Shown: positions 43,086 to 52,567 of the stretch, one piece after another
Position numbering within the stretch: position 1 is the stretch's first letter
Layout: each line of letters starts with the position of its first letter
Assembly: GCA_945870325.1 (NCBI GenBank)
Contig: CAMBRQ010000005.1
Span: 45,727 to 109,726 of the forward strand
DNA: 64,000 bases
Source of the DNA: an uncultured Dorea sp.
Lineage (GTDB): Bacteria; Bacillota; Clostridia; Lachnospirales; Lachnospiraceae
Reading direction: 5' to 3'
Translations under genes and position numbers: made by a program
The notes under the pieces: generated by a model
What the model was told of the DNA's origin: nothing
The model's database searches: none
Seen by the model: only the letters and a program-made list of their open reading frames with translations

Positions 43086-44063
43086 TTATTCATTTGTTGG
43101 TATTCCATTAATCAGTGCGGTCATATCCTGATATAATAAGGCTTTGGTGTCTGCACCCATTACAATCGAAATATAGGGATTATCATTAGCATCCTTTTCA
43201 AGAAGAATCAGACAATTTCCCGCAAGGCTGGTAGTACCTGTCTTACCTCCAATAATGGTTGCATTCTCAGGAAGCGCAGCCTCCCCTGTAGCATAGAAAT
43301 TCGTCGGCTCCCAAGTATCCTGGCGAACGGTGCCGTCTGCCGCAGTAATGTCTGCAGTATAAGAATCAGCCTGAATCATTTGTATAAACTCGTCATATTT
43401 GATGCATTCATTAAAGATAAGATAAAGATCATATGCTGTTGTATAATGATTATTGTTATGAAGCCCATTGGAATTCACAAAATGTGTATTCGTAGCCATC
43501 AGATTCTGAGCCTCATCATTCATCATCTGTACAAAATTCTCTACGCTCCCGCCGACGTGCTCTGCAATTGCAACCGCATTATCATTCCCGGATTGCAGAA
43601 GCAGCCCATATAGCAGATCCAAAAGCGTCATCTGATCTCCGACATGAATCCCGCAAGTCGATTCATCCGCTGCAAAAGTATTAACATCTGCTGCTGAAGA
43701 TACAGTGACAATATCAGACAGATCAGCATTCTTGATAGCAACCAATGCTGTCATGATCTTCGTGGTGCTTGCCGGATACAGACGTTCATGGACACGATAT
43801 GCAAAATCCGTCTTTTTATTATTTACATCGAATAAGGCTGCTGCATGAAGCCCTGTTGTCTCAGGAGCACCTTCAAGTGCAATATCTGCAGAGGCCACAC
43901 AAAGATCGCTGGCAAATAATTCTGCTTCATATAAACTTGTATTATAATTCTTTGTCTCGTAAGTCACAGCAACTTCTTCTTGTTTTTTCCCACATCCTGA
44001 GGTCAGAATGGTGATCGCAAACAATAGAATTGCCAGTTTGCTTAATCTACCGATACATTTCAC
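43086..44063 (-). CDS. D-alanyl-D-alanine carboxypeptidase (S11), lipoprotein-like
   Basis: Trims peptidoglycan stem peptides. Active-site motifs: SxxK (S99, K102 in ASTTK), SGN near 158, and KTG in GGKTGTT. The N-terminus carries a lipobox-type signal (ILTSGC, C24), so it is probably membrane-anchored by lipid. Start is uncertain: GTG 44063 (GAGGGG 12 nt upstream), TTG 44072 or TTG 44087; the first places the signal peptide best. Overlaps mgsA by 17 nt. It is the last gene of the mre-min-rodA run. Confidence 0.88.
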   Translation of the reverse strand: MKCIGRLSKLAILLFAITILTSGCGKKQEEVAVTYETKNYNTSLYEAELFASDLCVASADIALEGAPETTGLHAAALFDVNNKKTDFAYRVHERLYPASTTKIMTALVAIKNADLSDIVTVSSAADVNTFAADESTCGIHVGDQMTLLDLLYGLLLQSGNDNAVAIAEHVGGSVENFVQMMNDEAQNLMATNTHFVNSNGLHNNNHYTTAYDLYLIFNECIKYDEFIQMIQADSYTADITAADGTVRQDTWEPTNFYATGEAALPENATIIGGKTGTTSLAGNCLILLEKDANDNPYISIVMGADTKALLYQDMTALINGIPTNE

Positions 44064-44442
44064 GCCAATCAAGATCCCCTCTGTCAATTGCTAATATAAT
44101 CAATTCCGCTGTTGCAAGGTTCGATGCCATTGGAATATTGTACATATCACAAAGGCGGATAACATCGTTGACATCTGGTTCGTGCGGTTTCGGATTATTC
44201 GGCTCTCTTAAAAAGATGAGGGCATCAATATCATTCTGTGCAATCTGTGCGCCCAACTGCTGCTTGCCGCCTAATGGTCCTGCAAGATATTTGTGGACAT
44301 TCAGATTCGTAACCTCCTCAATCAGTCGGCCGGTCGTACCAGTCGCATATAGATTATGCTTGCTTAAGATTCCTCTATATGCAATACAGAAATTCTGCAT
44401 CAAAGTCTTTTTTGAATCATGTGCTATCAGTCCTATGTTCAT
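44047..44442 (-). CDS. mgsA: Methylglyoxal synthase homologue with altered catalytic position
   Basis: 131 residues. The fold markers LIAHDSKK, LYATGTTGRLI, AGPLGG and PHEPDV fit MgsA, which turns dihydroxyacetone phosphate into methylglyoxal. In the E. coli enzyme the base Asp71 lies in GGDQQ; here the motif reads GGKQQ with Lys at residue 60 (codon 44265-44263, AAG on the minus strand). His and Asp of HEPDV remain, and the later WDP/RDP motif is REP. Activity is therefore doubtful. ATG 44442 has AAGGAG 8 nt upstream. Confidence 0.85.
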   Translation of the reverse strand: MNIGLIAHDSKKTLMQNFCIAYRGILSKHNLYATGTTGRLIEEVTNLNVHKYLAGPLGGKQQLGAQIAQNDIDALIFLREPNNPKPHEPDVNDVIRLCDMYNIPMASNLATAELIILAIDRGDLDWREMYR

Positions 44443-44454
44443 CGTCTTCACTCC

Positions 44455-45579
44455 TTACTGATATTTTTTCGGCTGTAGCCCGACATTTAATACAAGACCA
44501 ATTCCTATATACAGACTCACTAATGAAGTCAGTCCATAACTTACAAACGGGAGGGGCACTCCGGTATTCGGAAGTATCTGCGTGGCAACCCCGATATTAA
44601 TGAAACTCTGGACCCCAATCAGTCCGCCTACCCCGCAGCAAATAATCCTCCCAGCCATGTCTTGCGATCGTATTCCTATCAAAATACATTGTATCACAAT
44701 TAATAATAATAAAGCAATAACTATACAACTTCCTACAAAACCAAGTTCTTCACCAACAATTGCAAAGATAAAGTCCGTCTGAGGCTCTAAGATAAAATTA
44801 CCATTCTTTACGGAGGTCGTTGTATTATTATTAAGTCCTTTTCCAGTCAGCTGACCGGAGCCAATTGCCATAACCGAGTTCTTCTGTTGATAAGCCTCAT
44901 CACTGGCATATTTCTCTGGCTCTAAGAATGCCAGAATACGCTTCTGCTGATAATCTTTGAGAATTACCTGGTTTGGCTGCACAACAATACTTAAGAAGAT
45001 AATTGCTACCGGAACCAGGATGATCAATACTGTTCCGATAAATTTATAACTTAATCCGCCTACGTAGATCATAAGACAGATAACGAGCGTTGTACATATG
45101 GTCGTTGACAGATTAGGTTCTATTACAATCAATACCAGCGGAATACCTGATAAAATAGCATACTTGAGCAGAGTCACTTTATCGTTAAGATCTTCTTCAT
45201 GCTCCATGATGAATTTGGCAAAAAATATAATTAATAGGATCTTGGCAAGTTCTGAAGGCTGAAAAGTCGTAAATCCCAGATTGATCCATCTCTTCGCACC
45301 ATTAACAGACTCGCCGAATGGGATAACAGCTCCCAGAATCGCGATTGCAAAGACATAGATCAGCCAGTAAAAGTTCGTGATCCAGATATAATCAATCAAA
45401 GATACAATCACCATTACAATGAATCCGATGACTACGCCCAATATCTGTTTTGGCTGATAGATTGCTTTGGCACTGCCGACAACAAATACCCCCAGTATAG
45501 AGATTGCCAAAACGGCAATTACCAGGCTGAATTTATAATCTTTTAAATGGTACAATTTTGTAAATCTAGGTAATCTCAC
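44455..45579 (-). CDS. rodA: RodA/FtsW-family peptidoglycan polymerase
   Basis: SEDS glycosyltransferase of the elongasome, 374 residues with about ten membrane helices. GAKRWINLGFTTFQPSELAKI and the C-terminal NTGVPLPFVSYGLTSL are signatures. GTG start at 45579, AGGAG 7 nt upstream, overlapping minE by 4 nt. Its partner is the PBP2 encoded in the same cluster. Confidence 0.93.
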   Translation of the reverse strand: MRLPRFTKLYHLKDYKFSLVIAVLAISILGVFVVGSAKAIYQPKQILGVVIGFIVMVIVSLIDYIWITNFYWLIYVFAIAILGAVIPFGESVNGAKRWINLGFTTFQPSELAKILLIIFFAKFIMEHEEDLNDKVTLLKYAILSGIPLVLIVIEPNLSTTICTTLVICLMIYVGGLSYKFIGTVLIILVPVAIIFLSIVVQPNQVILKDYQQKRILAFLEPEKYASDEAYQQKNSVMAIGSGQLTGKGLNNNTTTSVKNGNFILEPQTDFIFAIVGEELGFVGSCIVIALLLLIVIQCILIGIRSQDMAGRIICCGVGGLIGVQSFINIGVATQILPNTGVPLPFVSYGLTSLVSLYIGIGLVLNVGLQPKKYQ

Positions 45580-45788
45580 GTTTCTTCTCCTGCAAATGTA
45601 ATTACTACTTGTGTCCGGTTAATATCCACCTGAAAATCTTCTTCTGTAAGTTCCATATATTTGGAAAGTGCTTCATATAGTTCCCTGCATATGTTATCAT
45701 AAGCATCCGGCGTACAACTGACACGGTCTGAGATGACCAGTGCCCGAAGCCGGTTCTTGGCAATTGAGACTGAAGATTTTCTTAGCAT
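45576..45788 (-). CDS. minE: Cell division topological specificity factor MinE (short)
   Basis: 70 residues, shorter than the ~88 of E. coli. The MinD-contact helix reads IAKNRLRALVISDRVSC, followed by the dimerisation strands. AGGAGG lies upstream. Its position directly after minD supports the call. Confidence 0.88.
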   Translation of the reverse strand: MLRKSSVSIAKNRLRALVISDRVSCTPDAYDNICRELYEALSKYMELTEEDFQVDINRTQVVITFAGEET

Positions 45789-45799
45789 TACACATCCTC

Positions 45800-46591
45800 C
45801 TAATCTTTTTTGAAGAGATGTGTCAACTTAGAAAGAAGCCCGGTACTGCTGTCAAGTTCCATGAATGGGACATCTATGCCCATAATACGCTTACAGATAT
45901 TCATATATGCCGTACCTGCCTTAGAATCGAGTCCTACTACAGGTTCACCCTGGTTGGTACCGATGACTACCTGCTCATCATCCGGCAGTGCTCCGATCAA
46001 AGGCACAGCAAGTATCTCGGTTACATCGTCCACGGACATCATATCGCCACGTTTCACCATATCCATGCGGATACGGTTGATGATCAAGTCGATTTTTCTT
46101 AACTGGTTGCTTTCAAGAAGACCAATGATCCTGTCAGCATCTCGGATTGCCGATACTTCTGGAGTAGTGACAATAATTGCACGGTCAGCACCCGCAATTG
46201 CGTTCTGGAATCCCTGTTCGATTCCCGCCGGACAATCCAGAAGTATGTAATCGAATTCTTCTTTTAATTCGGATGTGAGTTTCTTCATCTGTCCGGGAGA
46301 GATTGCCGTCTTATCCTTCGTCTGTGCAGACGGAAGCAGGTAGAGATTCTCATAACGCTTATCCCGGATCAGCGCCTGTTTCAAACGGCAGGTACCTTCT
46401 ATCACATCTACCAGGTTATAGACGATCAAATTCTCAAGACCCATAACCACATCAAGATTACGAAGACCGAGATCTGTATCAATCACAACTACTTTTTTGT
46501 CGAATTTGGATAATCCTGCTCCTATATTTGCCGTTGTCGTTGTCTTGCCGACACCGCCTTTTCCTGATGTAATTACAATAACTTCGCCCAT
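45800..46591 (-). CDS. minD: Septum site-determining ATPase MinD
   Basis: 263 residues. Deviant Walker A SGKGGVGKTTT (9-19), DTDLGLRNLD, DCPAGIEQGF, and a C-terminal amphipathic membrane-targeting helix (SKLTHLFKK). GGAGGAAG precedes the ATG. Overlaps minC by 19 nt. Confidence 0.95.
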   Translation of the reverse strand: MGEVIVITSGKGGVGKTTTTANIGAGLSKFDKKVVVIDTDLGLRNLDVVMGLENLIVYNLVDVIEGTCRLKQALIRDKRYENLYLLPSAQTKDKTAISPGQMKKLTSELKEEFDYILLDCPAGIEQGFQNAIAGADRAIIVTTPEVSAIRDADRIIGLLESNQLRKIDLIINRIRMDMVKRGDMMSVDDVTEILAVPLIGALPDDEQVVIGTNQGEPVVGLDSKAGTAYMNICKRIMGIDVPFMELDSSTGLLSKLTHLFKKD

Positions 46592-47163
46592 GAATAACTT
46601 CCTCCTATAACTGGTTTGACTTCAATATCTCCGATACGAAGCCTCTTAGGCTCCATATGGTTTGCTGCTATGACGGCATCATAATTGCCGGATACTCCTG
46701 CAATGGCAGTTCCGTAGATGGTGCCGGTCACTACGATATTGCCCTTCGATACGATGGTGGCACCCTCTTCGATATCTCCAACAACTACAATGCTTGTCTC
46801 AGATTCCAGAATCTGTCTTCCTCTTAGCGTACCTTTATAGAACTGGCCGTCTCTTTCATGAATGGCTTCCAGGCTTTCGTCCAGCATTCGTTTGTGGATC
46901 TGTTCTGTATAAGTATTCTTCTCAATGATGCATAAGATCTGTATCTTGGCTGCATCCTGAATGACTTCTGTCATCAGCTGCTCTTCTTCTTTTGTGAAAG
47001 CACGGCCTTCGAATTCCACTGCCATCTCAGCATGATTGAAAAAATGTGCCGAAGACTGAAACTTCTTTTTTACTTCCATCACCAGTTCCTCATAGGGCAT
47101 GTCCGGATCAAAGTAAATAGTAATGCCGTATCTGTTACTCTTAATGAGTACCGCATCTTTCAC
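46573..47163 (-). CDS. minC: Septum site-determining protein MinC
   Basis: 196 residues. N-terminal FtsZ-inhibiting domain (1-~90) and a C-terminal beta-helix domain (GTLRGRQILESETSIVVVGD, GAEIVSKGNIVVTG-like). GTG start. minCDE are together here, the oscillating Min system rather than DivIVA-MinJ. Confidence 0.92.
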   Translation of the reverse strand: MKDAVLIKSNRYGITIYFDPDMPYEELVMEVKKKFQSSAHFFNHAEMAVEFEGRAFTKEEEQLMTEVIQDAAKIQILCIIEKNTYTEQIHKRMLDESLEAIHERDGQFYKGTLRGRQILESETSIVVVGDIEEGATIVSKGNIVVTGTIYGTAIAGVSGNYDAVIAANHMEPKRLRIGDIEVKPVIGGSYSWAKLL

Positions 47164-47180
47164 ACATGCTCATCCCTTCC

Positions 47181-50135
47181 TTAATCTCCTCCTGTCGCTC
47201 CTACACTTATCTTGGCTGCTGTTCCGGTGAGAATCTCCTCTGCCGGGGTTATCTGATAATAGTACTCCATGACATCATTCCCTATCTCAGCGGCATAGGT
47301 AGAACTGTATCCGTTAGCAATACGGATCGCAAATGCCACCTCGGGACTATCACTTGGCGCGAAGCCAACAAAGAGTCCGTGGTCCGGATGAGTTTCGCTC
47401 TGTTGTGCTGTACCTGTCTTTCCAGACAGTTTTACATCGCTTGCAATTAGTTTTGCAAATATATCACTATGGGCAACGGTTACTACATTTCTCATACCAG
47501 TATGAACTGCTGTCCAGGAAGAATCTGCAACATCCGTGATGGTGTTGATAACTTCCGGTTCATATTTTTTGATTGTTTCACCGTCCACAGAAGTGACTTT
47601 GTCAAGCAAGGTCAGACTATAGACAGTTCCCTTGTTGGCAACTGCCGTAATATATCTTGCCAGCTGGCTGGTGGTATAGTTGTTATTACCCTGTCCAATT
47701 GCAGACGTTACGGAGGTCTCATTGGAGATCTGAGGCTCAGATTCAGAGATCTCTAATCCCGAAGTCTGCCCAAGTCCGAATGCTTCCGCATATTTCTTCA
47801 GGGTATCCGTTCCCAGTTCACTGGAGAAATTAACACTCGTCTCAGTTTCATTCGTGCCGTCTTCCGTATCCTGTATCGTCTCAGTATTCTCAAGACTCAG
47901 ACGATATCCCACTTCATAGAAGAAACTGTTACAGGAATTCTGAATTGCACCAGATACATCCAGACTCCCATGTGCATTCGGATAGATCCAGCATCTTGGA
48001 TTCGGTGTTACCTTCTTATAGACACCGTGACACGGAAGATAAGTTCCCGTATCAATCACACCTTCCGTCAGACCGGCGATAGCCACCAGTGGCTTATATG
48101 TGGAACCTGGGGCTGTCTTCTCCTGCGTAGCATTATTATAGAACGGTCTTGCCTGATCGGTTACCAGTTTATTATAGTAATTAGAGTCCATCGCATTGGC
48201 AAGCCGGTTATTATCAAAGCCAGGGTAAGATACACAGGCAAGAACTTCACCTGTATTCGTATCTGTCATGACCAGAGAACCTGTACAAGGCTCAAGGGCA
48301 AGCTGTCCCGGTGTTAACTCCAGGGTTTCAATCTTGCCGCGAACGAAATCATAAGCATTCACACTTCCGGAATTCAATCCGTTATACTGACCTTCATCAT
48401 AGTCCAGAATCTCCTGTTCATACAGGATCATGCATACCTGGCGTCCGGTAACCGCGCCTGATCGGATCAGGTACCGATAGATCAGTTTGTCAAAACTATT
48501 ATCAGAACTGATATAGTCAAGAATATAGGCAGTCAATCCCTGATAAAGTTCGCTGGAATCGGAATATTCTCCGCCGGATGACATATATTCTTTTAAAAGA
48601 GAAGTATTGATCCAGTTCTTAGAGATTGCATAGTTCAGATAAGTGTTGACATTAATCGTCTCATCATCTTTCCATGCCTTGTAGGTCTCATCACTGGTAT
48701 CAATGGCATCCGACATAAGGATTCCGGTTTTGCTGGTCAGAAGTTCGGTAACAATATATGTCAGATATGCCTGGAATTCTTTTGGCTGATCCTTATAAGC
48801 AGCTGCACCTGAATCCTGAAGAATATCCGAGATCTGCTGCAATACCTCTTCTTTTCGGGAAGTAAATATTGCATTCACTTCCTTTTCTGCAATACCGGCA
48901 TCTTCCTCGCCAAAATGATTCATGTCCAGAATATCATTATTAATAAATGTATTATAAACATCTCCAATTGGAATAATAACGTCGCTTCCGTCTTCTACTT
49001 GCGTACGATCATAGTCCAGTGCATTTTGAATCTTCGCCAGCAGAATACCTGCCAGTTCTTGCTCAATAATGTGATAAGCCGCAACCTGAAGATCATAGTC
49101 CAGAGAAAGATATACATCATTACCTGCTTGTGGATCTTTCCCTTTGACTGTTTCAATTACTTTTCCGACACTATTCACGTATAGCTTAACTTCGCCTTTT
49201 TCACCTTGAAGTTGGGAATCCAGAGTCTGTTCAAGACCGGATTTGCCCACAGTATCTGTCTTAGAATAAGTCTTCTGCTCTTCTTTGCTCAGTTTATCAT
49301 ACTCATCCTGAGAGATCTGTCCGGTATAGCCGATCAGATTCGCGAAACAATAACTGTCTGCATAGCGCCTTAAGGATTCTTCTTCAACATTCACTCCCGG
49401 AAGGCTGTCCAGATTCTCCATAACATCCGCAACCGTCTCATCGCTGACATCCTCTGCAATCGTAGTTGCGATGTATTTCTGGAAGTTATTTAATGAAAGA
49501 GCATAGCGGATGTTCACCAGTTTCAGGACTTCTTCTTTTTCCAGCTTCTTCTGGTCAATGCCATAACCATTCAATTTATCGGTACACAGATAGTCAATGA
49601 TATCTGCAGCCGTCGCGCTTTGCTGTTTTTTGCTCAGTTGGTCGATCGTCTTCTTGCCATACACATCAGCAATAAATCTTAACTTCTGTGTATCATTCTC
49701 TGCAATAAACACATAATTATTGTTATTATCCAGAATAATTCCGAAATTATTGATTACTGTATCACCGTTGGATTCTACCATATCAATCACTGTTGAGATT
49801 ACTTTGTTCATCTCTTTGTTCTTTTCGCTGACAGAATCGTAATCACTGTTATCTTCTATAGTGACAGAATAAGCCAGTTCATTATATGCGATCAGTTTCC
49901 CGTTACGGTCATAGATATTCCCACGGGTACCTTCGACCTCTTTGGTCTTCTGAATCTGTAACTTATAGTCATCAAAATACTCCTGCCCTTTTACGATCTG
50001 CAAGTAGAATACCCGCTGGACTAAAATGGCAGACATAACGCAAAATACGATGATTACAACAAATATTCGGGATTGTACGATTTCTAATATGCCGGATTTG
50101 ATCCGTTCCCATAAACTATACAAATTTGCTTGCAC
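47181..50135 (-). CDS. mrdA: Penicillin-binding protein 2 (elongation transpeptidase) with large insertion
   Basis: 984 residues; typical PBP2 is 600-720. Membrane helix 22-42, pedestal/dimerisation domain 60-340. Transpeptidase motifs are S678-K681 in PGSTYK, S734-C-N736, and K906-T-G908. Between the DLQ element (~349) and the GSLVMTDTNTGEVLA strand (~619) lies a largely helical insertion of about 260 residues. Clostridial PBP2 proteins near this size are known. A TTG at 50123 fits AAAGGAG better than the GTG at 50135, so the true start may be four codons later. Confidence 0.92.
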   Translation of the reverse strand: MQANLYSLWERIKSGILEIVQSRIFVVIIVFCVMSAILVQRVFYLQIVKGQEYFDDYKLQIQKTKEVEGTRGNIYDRNGKLIAYNELAYSVTIEDNSDYDSVSEKNKEMNKVISTVIDMVESNGDTVINNFGIILDNNNNYVFIAENDTQKLRFIADVYGKKTIDQLSKKQQSATAADIIDYLCTDKLNGYGIDQKKLEKEEVLKLVNIRYALSLNNFQKYIATTIAEDVSDETVADVMENLDSLPGVNVEEESLRRYADSYCFANLIGYTGQISQDEYDKLSKEEQKTYSKTDTVGKSGLEQTLDSQLQGEKGEVKLYVNSVGKVIETVKGKDPQAGNDVYLSLDYDLQVAAYHIIEQELAGILLAKIQNALDYDRTQVEDGSDVIIPIGDVYNTFINNDILDMNHFGEEDAGIAEKEVNAIFTSRKEEVLQQISDILQDSGAAAYKDQPKEFQAYLTYIVTELLTSKTGILMSDAIDTSDETYKAWKDDETINVNTYLNYAISKNWINTSLLKEYMSSGGEYSDSSELYQGLTAYILDYISSDNSFDKLIYRYLIRSGAVTGRQVCMILYEQEILDYDEGQYNGLNSGSVNAYDFVRGKIETLELTPGQLALEPCTGSLVMTDTNTGEVLACVSYPGFDNNRLANAMDSNYYNKLVTDQARPFYNNATQEKTAPGSTYKPLVAIAGLTEGVIDTGTYLPCHGVYKKVTPNPRCWIYPNAHGSLDVSGAIQNSCNSFFYEVGYRLSLENTETIQDTEDGTNETETSVNFSSELGTDTLKKYAEAFGLGQTSGLEISESEPQISNETSVTSAIGQGNNNYTTSQLARYITAVANKGTVYSLTLLDKVTSVDGETIKKYEPEVINTITDVADSSWTAVHTGMRNVVTVAHSDIFAKLIASDVKLSGKTGTAQQSETHPDHGLFVGFAPSDSPEVAFAIRIANGYSSTYAAEIGNDVMEYYYQITPAEEILTGTAAKISVGATGGD

Positions 50136-50634
50136 TCCTTTGTTCTTCTGCTTCGAGTCTCTTATTAATGTATAATATCATCTGATATAGTGCCAGTGTA
50201 ACCAGAATGGTGTAAACCAGTTCCGGCATAATAATGTGTATCAAATAATCTATAAAAGCAAAGTCCCCTTGCAGCATATACATACATGCGTATGTAACCA
50301 GCCCATACAGGAACTCGCTTGCTCCAATCAGTGCAATCGGAAGTTTAATATCATCATCATAGAACAAACGTCTGAAAAAGCCATTCACATATCCGATCAC
50401 TGCATATAAAAGCATATTAAAACCCAAAGCACTGCCCCAGAAAAGATCTGCAAACAGACCAGAAACAAAGCCTACGAATAAGCCTTCTTTCTTGCCTCTC
50501 ATAAAGCCGAATGAAGAAGTTACAATAATCAGCAGATTCGGCTTGATTGCAGCAAATGACAGATAGTGGAATATGGAACTTTGCAGCAGAAAACAGACAA
50601 TAATAATCAAAAAGGTTATCAGTTTTCTCTTCAT
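50116..50634 (-). CDS. mreD: Rod-shape protein MreD
   Basis: 172 residues, five to six membrane helices; FGFMRGKKEGLFVGFVSGL is a typical MreD segment. GGAGGCGAATAGAAT precedes the ATG. Between mreC and the PBP2 gene, the standard place. Confidence 0.88.
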   Translation of the reverse strand: MKRKLITFLIIIVCFLLQSSIFHYLSFAAIKPNLLIIVTSSFGFMRGKKEGLFVGFVSGLFADLFWGSALGFNMLLYAVIGYVNGFFRRLFYDDDIKLPIALIGASEFLYGLVTYACMYMLQGDFAFIDYLIHIIMPELVYTILVTLALYQMILYINKRLEAEEQRSASKFV

Positions 50635-50637
50635 ATT

Positions 50638-51528
50638 CTATTCGCCTCCGTTATCGTCCTGGCTCTTATCATCCTTTGCATCCAACATCTCCTGCTTGGT
50701 TGTAGTAATCACCAGTACTTCCTGTAACTTACTGAAGTCAACCGCAGGGGTAATATAGCCGGAGCGGGTAAGATTATTCGAATCAACCTCTACATCACTT
50801 ACATACCCGATAAATAATCCCTGAAGGAACCGGCTGCTGACATGAGAAGTTACCACCTGCTCTCCCACCTCAATCTCATTATCATTGTTGGCGAGTTTTT
50901 CAAAACGGATCCTTCCATCAGCCATTAATTCCAGATCTCCTCTGACCACACAGGTGTCAGAAGTGGATAACATCATAGCACTGATATTGCTGGCATCATC
51001 TATGATAGAACGAACTCGGGCATAATTGGGTCCAACTTCGGTTACGATCCCAGCCAAACCGCTTCCGGCAAGTACATTGGAATCCACCTTGACTCCATCT
51101 TCGCTGCCCTTGTCAATGGTAAAGTCATTAAACCAGTTGCTGCCATTGTTGGCAATAACATGGGCGCCAATCTTCTCATAATCCGAATAATTCTCGTCTA
51201 ATTTTAATACCTCACGCAGACGTTCCAATTCATATTGTTCCTGACGCAGGCGGGTATTATCGATTGTAAGTTCATCTACTCTGGACTGTAGTTTTTCATT
51301 TTCCTTCTTCATCTCTTCCAGAGTATCAAAATTGTCAGATATATCACTCATGAAGCGTCCTACATAACTGATTCCCTTCTGCATTGGTATCACTGTATAA
51401 TTGGCAATGAACCGCAATGGACCACCGCCATCTGTGAAACGCTCAATGCCCAGCAGTATCACACAAATCACTGCCAGAATGATCAACCAGTATTTACTTG
51501 AAAGAGAAGATTGATTCTTAGTCTTCAT
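50638..51528 (-). CDS. mreC: Rod-shape protein MreC
   Basis: 296 residues. One N-terminal membrane helix (11-28), a coiled coil (about 65-105), then the beta-barrel MreC domain (VIANNGSNWFNDFTIDKGSEDGV). It ends in an acidic tail. Scaffold of the elongasome. Confidence 0.92.
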   Translation of the reverse strand: MKTKNQSSLSSKYWLIILAVICVILLGIERFTDGGGPLRFIANYTVIPMQKGISYVGRFMSDISDNFDTLEEMKKENEKLQSRVDELTIDNTRLRQEQYELERLREVLKLDENYSDYEKIGAHVIANNGSNWFNDFTIDKGSEDGVKVDSNVLAGSGLAGIVTEVGPNYARVRSIIDDASNISAMMLSTSDTCVVRGDLELMADGRIRFEKLANNDNEIEVGEQVVTSHVSSRFLQGLFIGYVSDVEVDSNNLTRSGYITPAVDFSKLQEVLVITTTKQEMLDAKDDKSQDDNGGE

Positions 51529-51529
51529 A

Positions 51530-52552
51530 TTATCTCATCCACCTATAATTTTCATCTAACATTGAATAAGCAAGTTTTCTCAGATCTTTTGACTGAATGA
51601 TTTTTTTCAATCCTGATACGGCGCAGATATCAGGTTCTAAAGCGGTTCTGGTCGTAATTCCAACCATCTCCTCAACATAAGTCTCCAATCCTGCAGTATT
51701 TGCAACGCCTCCTGTCAGGAAGATACCATTCTCATGAATGGCTTTGCGTACCTCAGGCGGTGTGCGGTCAAGCAAAGAATTGATGGCGCGGACACATTCC
51801 AGAAGCGGGTCCTTCATAGCTGCTCTTACAAGGCTGATGGAGATTGCCTTGCGCATCGGAACACCTGTGATAAGGTCTCGTCCTGCAACCGTAAGCATGG
51901 ATTCCGCATCACTGGTAAAGATTCCAAAACTTTTACGCAGGACTTCTGCCGTATGGATGCCAATCAGGAAGTCGTGACTATGACGAACCAGATTGACTAC
52001 GGACTGATCGAAAGTAGAACCACCAATCTTCAGGAGCCGGTTCATGACCATACCGCCTCCGGCGATCACGGATAACTCAGTTGTATCACCGCCGAAATTG
52101 ACGATGAACACGCCCTTGGTGTTCTTTACATCCAGATTCAGTCCTACAGCATCTGCAATGGAGCGTTCTACGATATTAACCTCTTTTGCCTTCGCCGTAG
52201 AATGGATCACCAGGTCAAAGAATGCTTTCTTTTGAACCTCGGTAACATCTGTCGGTACGGCAATCACGTATTCAGAGCCTCTGGCAAACTGCCGTCCTTT
52301 TTTCAGCAGATTCTGTAATAAGAACTGCATATTGTTAAAATGTGCGATTACTCCCTCTTTCATAGGGAATACGACTTCTATATTGGAAGGTGCCTTTTCA
52401 TACATCTCATAGGCATCGTCTCCCACTGCAAAGATCTCTCTTACGTCCTTTAACGCAATGACATCTTTTTCTTTCCAAATTGTATCTTTCTTCTTGTCAT
52501 AGACCTTGATCTCATAAGATCCAAGATCCAGTCCGTATACATTCCTTGCCAT
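51530..52552 (-). CDS. mreB: MreB/Mbl-family actin homologue, divergent nucleotide loop
   Basis: 340 residues, first gene of the mre cluster. Phosphate-1 is GLDLGSYEIKV (Ser for Thr). Phosphate-2 reads IVNFGGDTTEL where MreB normally has VDIGGGTTE, so the loop Asp is Asn152 and a Gly is Asp156. The E129 region (IVERSIADAVG) and RDLITGVP are kept; the adenosine motif is LTGGVANT instead of LTGGGALL. It is clearly MreB-like by context and overall pattern but diverged; altered ATPase cycling is possible. Confidence 0.85.
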   Translation of the reverse strand: MARNVYGLDLGSYEIKVYDKKKDTIWKEKDVIALKDVREIFAVGDDAYEMYEKAPSNIEVVFPMKEGVIAHFNNMQFLLQNLLKKGRQFARGSEYVIAVPTDVTEVQKKAFFDLVIHSTAKAKEVNIVERSIADAVGLNLDVKNTKGVFIVNFGGDTTELSVIAGGGMVMNRLLKIGGSTFDQSVVNLVRHSHDFLIGIHTAEVLRKSFGIFTSDAESMLTVAGRDLITGVPMRKAISISLVRAAMKDPLLECVRAINSLLDRTPPEVRKAIHENGIFLTGGVANTAGLETYVEEMVGITTRTALEPDICAVSGLKKIIQSKDLRKLAYSMLDENYRWMR

Positions 52553-52567
52553 CTGATATGATCCTTT

